Part shown: piece by piece, positions 12,814 to 16,122 of the stretch
Layout: every line of letters begins with the position of its first letter
Numbering within the stretch: position 1 is the first letter of the stretch
Assembly (NCBI GenBank): GCA_017411935.1
Contig: JAFQPC010000121.1
Location: 1 to 16,122, forward strand
DNA length: 16,122 bases
Source: Clostridia bacterium
GTDB taxonomy: Bacteria > Bacillota > Clostridia > Oscillospirales > CAG-272
Direction: 5' to 3'
Notes under the pieces: model-generated
What the model saw: the letters and a program-made list of their open reading frames with translations, nothing else
Told to the model about the DNA's origin: nothing
Databases searched by the model: none
Program-made: the position numbers and the translations under genes

Positions 12814-14229
12814 ATGGCAACTCCCAATACCCATTACGGTGCCGCGCACATCGCAGAGATGCTCCGAGAAGCGAAAAGCATCTTCTTTATCGGTGTGGGC
12901 GGGATCAATATGTCCTCCCTTGCGCACCTGACGCACCGCGCGGGCTTTCGCGTCGGAGGCTCGGATCGCACAAAAAGCACCCTCACCGAACGTCTGCGAC
13001 ACGAGGGACTCGAGATCGTTTATGAGCATAAAAAAGAGAACGTCGAGTCCTATGACGCCGTCGTTTACACCGTCGCCATCTCGCCCGATAACGAGGAATA
13101 TCTCCGCGCAAAGGAGAGAGGAATCCCTTGTATTTCACGCGCCGATTACCTCGGCTACCTGATGACGGGGTATGAGCGACGCATCGGAATTTCGGGCATG
13201 CACGGCAAGAGCTCGTGTACCTCGATGTGCGCGCAGATGCTGCTTTCCGCAGGCGCAGAGCCTACCGTGCTTTCGGGCGCGGAGCTTCGCTCGATGGGCG
13301 GCGCGTATTGCCTCGGCGGCAAGGAGAATTTTGTCTTCGAGGCGTGCGAGTATATGGACTCTTTCCTCGATTTTAACCCGAATATTGCGGTCGTACTCAA
13401 TATTGAGATGGACCACGTCGATTATTTCCACAGTATGGAGCAGATCCGTACGTCATTTTTGAACTACGCCCAAAAAACGGGCAAGGACGGTTTCGCCGTC
13501 GTCAACGGCGACGATGACGAGGTCGCAAGGTCGCTTTCGAGCTACGAGGGCACGATGCTTCGCTTCGGTATTGAAAACGGGGCGTGCGAGTATCTTGCCA
13601 AAAATCTCTCGTGCGAGCGCGGACGGTGGTCGTTTGACCTCTGTGAGCGCGGAGAGATCCTTTGCCGAGTGACGCTGTCGGTCGTTGGACGGCATCAGAT
13701 CTATAACGCGCTTGCCACCGCCGCCGTTGGTCGTCTCTGCGGACTTTCGGGCGAGGGAATTGCCCGTGGTCTTGCCGAGTTTTCAGGCGCGAAACGAAGA
13801 ATGGAGCGTAAGGGAAGGATGCAGGGCGCTGAGGTCTACGACGATTACGGTCACCACCCCACCGAGATCCGCGCCACACTTGCGGGAGCAAAAGCAATTC
13901 CCGCCGAGGGCGGACGCCTATTCTGCGTCTATCAGCCCCATACCTATTCGCGTACCGCGGCGTTGCTCGAGGAGTTTAGCGAAGCCTTTGGCGATGCCGA
14001 CCGCGTGCTTTTTGTCGATATCTACGCGGCGCGTGAGACCGATACGCTCGGCGTCAGCTCCGAGCTTCTTGCCGAGAGAGTCGGCGAGAAGGCAAGCTAC
14101 GCGGGGAGCGTGGAGAACGCCGCAAAGATGCTCCGCAGGGAGCTTCGCGAGGGCGATGCCGCCATCGTGATGGGCGCGGGCAATATCGACCGAATTTTTA
14201 CTGTATTGGAAAAGGATATCAAACAATGA
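12814..14229 (+). CDS. murC: UDP-N-acetylmuramate--L-alanine ligase
   Basis: MurC adds L-alanine to UDP-MurNAc, the first amino acid of the peptidoglycan stem peptide, using ATP in the cytoplasm. The 471-aa product has the N-terminal UDP-binding motif FIGVGGINMSSLAHL (25-39), the ATP loop GMHGKSSCTS (128-137), EACEYMDSFLDFNPNIAVVLNIEMDHVDYF in the central domain, and in the C-terminal domain YDDYGHHPTEI and YQPHTYSRT. The ATP loop differs from the common GTHGKTTT, with Met, Ser and Cys changes, but G131-K132 are kept. The ATG at 12814 follows a full SD GGAGGTG (12798-12804) by 9 nt. An in-frame ATG 32 codons upstream lacks an SD. The stop overlaps the next gene by 4 nt. Confidence 0.96.
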   Translation: MATPNTHYGAAHIAEMLREAKSIFFIGVGGINMSSLAHLTHRAGFRVGGSDRTKSTLTERLRHEGLEIVYEHKKENVESYDAVVYTVAISPDNEEYLRAKERGIPCISRADYLGYLMTGYERRIGISGMHGKSSCTSMCAQMLLSAGAEPTVLSGAELRSMGGAYCLGGKENFVFEACEYMDSFLDFNPNIAVVLNIEMDHVDYFHSMEQIRTSFLNYAQKTGKDGFAVVNGDDDEVARSLSSYEGTMLRFGIENGACEYLAKNLSCERGRWSFDLCERGEILCRVTLSVVGRHQIYNALATAAVGRLCGLSGEGIARGLAEFSGAKRRMERKGRMQGAEVYDDYGHHPTEIRATLAGAKAIPAEGGRLFCVYQPHTYSRTAALLEEFSEAFGDADRVLFVDIYAARETDTLGVSSELLAERVGEKASYAGSVENAAKMLRRELREGDAAIVMGAGNIDRIFTVLEKDIKQ

Positions 14230-14993
14230 GTGAATACCACGGATGCGACGGCTACGACGTCATCGCAAGAGTTTACGAACAAATGGGCGAGACCATCGAC
14301 TATGAAGTCTGGGCAGACTTTGTCGAGGCAAGCTTCGAAAAATATCTTCCCGCACGCCCCGAGCTTGTGCTCGATCTGGCTTGCGGAACGGGACGAATGA
14401 CCCGCGCCCTCGCCAAGCGAGGATACGATATGATCGGTGTCGACGGAAGTCCCGAGATGCTCGGCGAAGCCTACGCGCAAAAGACCGAGGACGATGGGAT
14501 CCTCTATCTCTGTCAGGATATGCGCGAGTTTGAGCTCTACGGAACGGTCGGCGCGGTCGTCTGCTGCCTTGACAGCATCAATTATCTTCTGAGCGAGGAC
14601 GACGTAGAGAAGACCTTTCGAACGGTGCACAACTACCTCGATCCCGACGGACTTTTCCTCTTTGACCTCAACACGCCCCATAAATTTGAAACGGTGTACG
14701 GCAACGAAGCCTATATCCTTGAGGATGAGGACAGCTTCCTCGGTTGGCAGAACGAATATGACCGAGAGAGTGGCATCTGCGACTTTTATCTGACCCTCTT
14801 TGAAGAGGACGAGGACGGACGCTATACGCGCTCCGAGGAGCATCAGAGAGAGAAGTGCTACACAAGAGAGGTGGTCGAGAAGCTGCTCGCCGAAAGTGGA
14901 TTTGAAACACTCGGCTTTTTCTCGGCGTTTGACTTCACCGCCCCCACCGAGACGACCGACCGCTGGTATATCGCCGCAAGAGCGAAGAAATAA
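14226..14993 (+). CDS. class I SAM-dependent methyltransferase
   Basis: A 255-aa Rossmann-fold methyltransferase with motif [10 protein letters not shown] (49-57), an acidic motif II ending ([11 protein letters not shown], 67-77), a motif III region CQDMREFEL, and [11 protein letters not shown] as the motif IV region. The C-terminal half (about 150-255) contains an acidic beta-rich insert and ends [13 protein letters not shown]...[11 protein letters not shown]. It resembles the YqeM-type group, whose substrates are mostly unknown. Small-molecule, lipid or protein targets are all possible. It is coupled to murC through an ATGA overlap, with AAGGA (14212-14216) 9 nt upstream, which suggests coordinated expression rather than a proven cell-wall role. 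hslO follows 20 nt after. Confidence 0.85.
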   Translation: MSEYHGCDGYDVIARVYEQMGETIDYEVWADFVEASFEKYLPARPELVLDLACGTGRMTRALAKRGYDMIGVDGSPEMLGEAYAQKTEDDGILYLCQDMREFELYGTVGAVVCCLDSINYLLSEDDVEKTFRTVHNYLDPDGLFLFDLNTPHKFETVYGNEAYILEDEDSFLGWQNEYDRESGICDFYLTLFEEDEDGRYTRSEEHQREKCYTREVVEKLLAESGFETLGFFSAFDFTAPTETTDRWYIAARAKK

Positions 14994-15013
14994 ATCAAAG
15001 GAAGTTCAATCAA

Positions 15014-15913
15014 ATGAAAAACGAAAAGAAATACGCAACCATTCTCCGCGCAATGACCGCCGACGGAAGCGCGAGAATTCACGTCATCAACGCAAAGGAG
15101 ATCGTCAATCGCACGATCGAAATTCATAAAACCGCCCCCACGGCGACGGCAACGCTCGGTCGCCTTCTGACCGTCACCTCGCTGATGGGCTGTATGATGG
15201 GCGACAAGGAAAGCTCGATCACCGTCACGCTCGGCGGCGACGGACCTGCGGGACGTGTGCTTGCCGTTGCCGATTATTACGGAAACGTCAAGGGATATAT
15301 TCAGAACTCCGAGGTCGACGTGCCGAGAAAGTCGAACGGAAAGCTGAACGTCGGCGCGGCAGTCGGCAGAGGTACGCTCACCATCATTCGTGACGAGGGA
15401 GGAAAAGAACCCTATACGGGCTCGATCCCGCTCGTCAGCGGAGAGATCGCCGAGGATATCGCCGCATATTACGCAAACAGCGAACAGATCCCCACGGTCT
15501 GCGCGCTCGGAGTGCTCGTCGATACCGACGGAAGCTGTAAGGCGGCGGGGGGAGTGCTCGTTCAGCTTTTGCCCTTTGCCAATCCCGAAACGGTCGATGC
15601 CATCGAAAAGAACGTGCCTGAGCTTGCCAACGTCTCTCGCCTCTTTGATCGAGGAATTTCCAACAAGGAAATTGCCGATATCGCGCTTCGCGGCATCGAA
15701 TATGACGTGTTCGATGAGCTCGAGGTCGAGTATGCGTGTAACTGCACCAGAGAGAGGGTAGAGAAAGCACTCATCACACTCGGAAAGCCCGAGCTTGAAA
15801 AGATGCTCGCCGAGCAGGTTGCCGAGGGGAAGAACGAAGAACTCGAGGTCGGCTGTCGCTTCTGCGGACGCAAGGAGATCTTCAAAAGAGAAGACATCGA
15901 AAGAATGTTTTAA
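15014..15913 (+). CDS. hslO: 33 kDa redox-regulated chaperone Hsp33
   Basis: Hsp33 is a cytoplasmic holdase that binds zinc when reduced and is activated by oxidative unfolding. The 299-aa length is normal. The core has [45 protein letters not shown] and [28 protein letters not shown], all Hsp33 blocks. The redox switch has all four cysteines: C242 and C244 in ACNC, C281 and C284 in CRFC. They are separated by a linker rich in Glu and Lys. The ATG is 11 nt from AAAGGA (14997-15002). It probably shares the transcript with murC and the methyltransferase. Confidence 0.97.
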   Translation: MKNEKKYATILRAMTADGSARIHVINAKEIVNRTIEIHKTAPTATATLGRLLTVTSLMGCMMGDKESSITVTLGGDGPAGRVLAVADYYGNVKGYIQNSEVDVPRKSNGKLNVGAAVGRGTLTIIRDEGGKEPYTGSIPLVSGEIAEDIAAYYANSEQIPTVCALGVLVDTDGSCKAAGGVLVQLLPFANPETVDAIEKNVPELANVSRLFDRGISNKEIADIALRGIEYDVFDELEVEYACNCTRERVEKALITLGKPELEKMLAEQVAEGKNEELEVGCRFCGRKEIFKREDIERMF

Positions 15914-15930
15914 GGTCGCAAGGGACGCGT

Positions 15931-15960
15931 GTTACTTTTCTTTTAAAAAAGAAAAGTAAC
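15931..15960. terminator. long hairpin downstream of hslO, probable bidirectional terminator
   Basis: GTTACTTTTCTTTT (15931-15944) pairs perfectly over 14 bp with AAAAGAAAAGTAAC (15947-15960) with only two bases between. It starts 17 nt after the hslO stop. The stem is A/T-rich rather than GC-rich and no clean T-run follows on the plus strand, so termination is likely but not certain. It may be part of a larger dispersed noncoding element. Confidence 0.5.
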
Positions 15961-16032
15961 CAAAAGAAAACTGCCGCAAAAAGAAATCTGCTGTCGCCGC
16001 ATGGGCAGTGCAGACTTCGGTTTTCTGAGGAA

Positions 16033-16066
16033 CAAACTTGTCGGACAGTACCTACCGACAAGTTTG
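16033..16066. repeat. 12-bp inverted repeat in the noncoding tail
   Basis: CAAACTTGTCGG (16033-16044) and CCGACAAGTTTG (16055-16066) form a perfect 12-bp stem with a 10-nt loop. GGAACAAA (16029-16036) can alternatively pair with TTTGTTCC (16077-16084). No gene is seen from 15914 to the window end. Confidence 0.6.
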
Positions 16067-16104
16067 GGATGCGATTTTTGTTCCAATGATTTATCTGCAA
16101 ACTC

Positions 16105-16122
16105 GTAGGGGTCGGCGTCCTC
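16105..16122 (+). repeat. dispersed palindromic repeat, copy D (cut by the window end)
   Basis: GTAGGGGTCGGCGTCCTC matches the first 18 nt of copy C except one base in the loop. The 3' arm of the stem lies beyond the window. Confidence 0.65.

Overview
The window is a gene-dense stretch of a bacterial chromosome, almost certainly from an uncultured member of the Clostridia (Bacillota). The evidence is the set of near-consensus sigma-A promoters and strong Shine-Dalgarno (SD) sites, an infC gene with an ATT start behind what looks like an L20-type attenuator leader, the dprA-topA-trmFO gene order typical of Firmicutes, folate-type TrmFO, a SpoVG homologue, and moderately GC-rich coding sequence with AT-rich intergenic regions. 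I cannot place it below class level. Most genes are housekeeping. There is no phage, CRISPR array, transposase, tRNA or rRNA gene.

Layout. (1) 137-1555: promoter, structured leader with terminator, infC-rpmI-rplT (IF3, L35, L20), then a strong intrinsic terminator. (2) 1582-9389: a plus-strand run of SpoU-family rRNA/tRNA methyltransferase, dprA, topA, a 173-nt gap holding two inverted copies of a short dispersed repeat, then trmFO, plsX and rnc, closed by a bidirectional hairpin terminator. (3) 9463-10511: three overlapping or abutting minus-strand genes of unknown function. (4) 10592-12235: divergent promoter, a diacylglycerol-kinase-family lipid kinase and a YfcE/MJ0936-type phosphodiesterase overlapping by 4 nt, followed by a repeat-like hairpin pair. 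(5) 12242-12578: a single minus-strand spoVG with its own terminator. (6) 12736-15913: a structured leader, murC, a SAM-dependent methyltransferase (4-nt overlap) and hslO (Hsp33). (7) 15914-16122: a noncoding tail with several hairpins and the start of another dispersed repeat copy at the window edge.

The genes cover translation initiation and ribosome assembly (infC, rpmI, rplT), RNA modification and processing (SpoU methylase, TrmFO, RNase III), DNA uptake and topology (DprA, TopA), phospholipid synthesis and lipid phosphorylation (PlsX, DagK-like), peptidoglycan synthesis (MurC) and redox proteostasis (Hsp33). The most unusual content is noncoding: the double control of infC (ATT start plus attenuator), a family of short intergenic hairpins whose stem shows compensatory changes between copies, and a structured leader before murC. 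The best candidate for an undescribed protein system is the three-gene minus-strand cassette between rnc and the lipid kinase. Its last protein ends in two short leucine-rich blocks.
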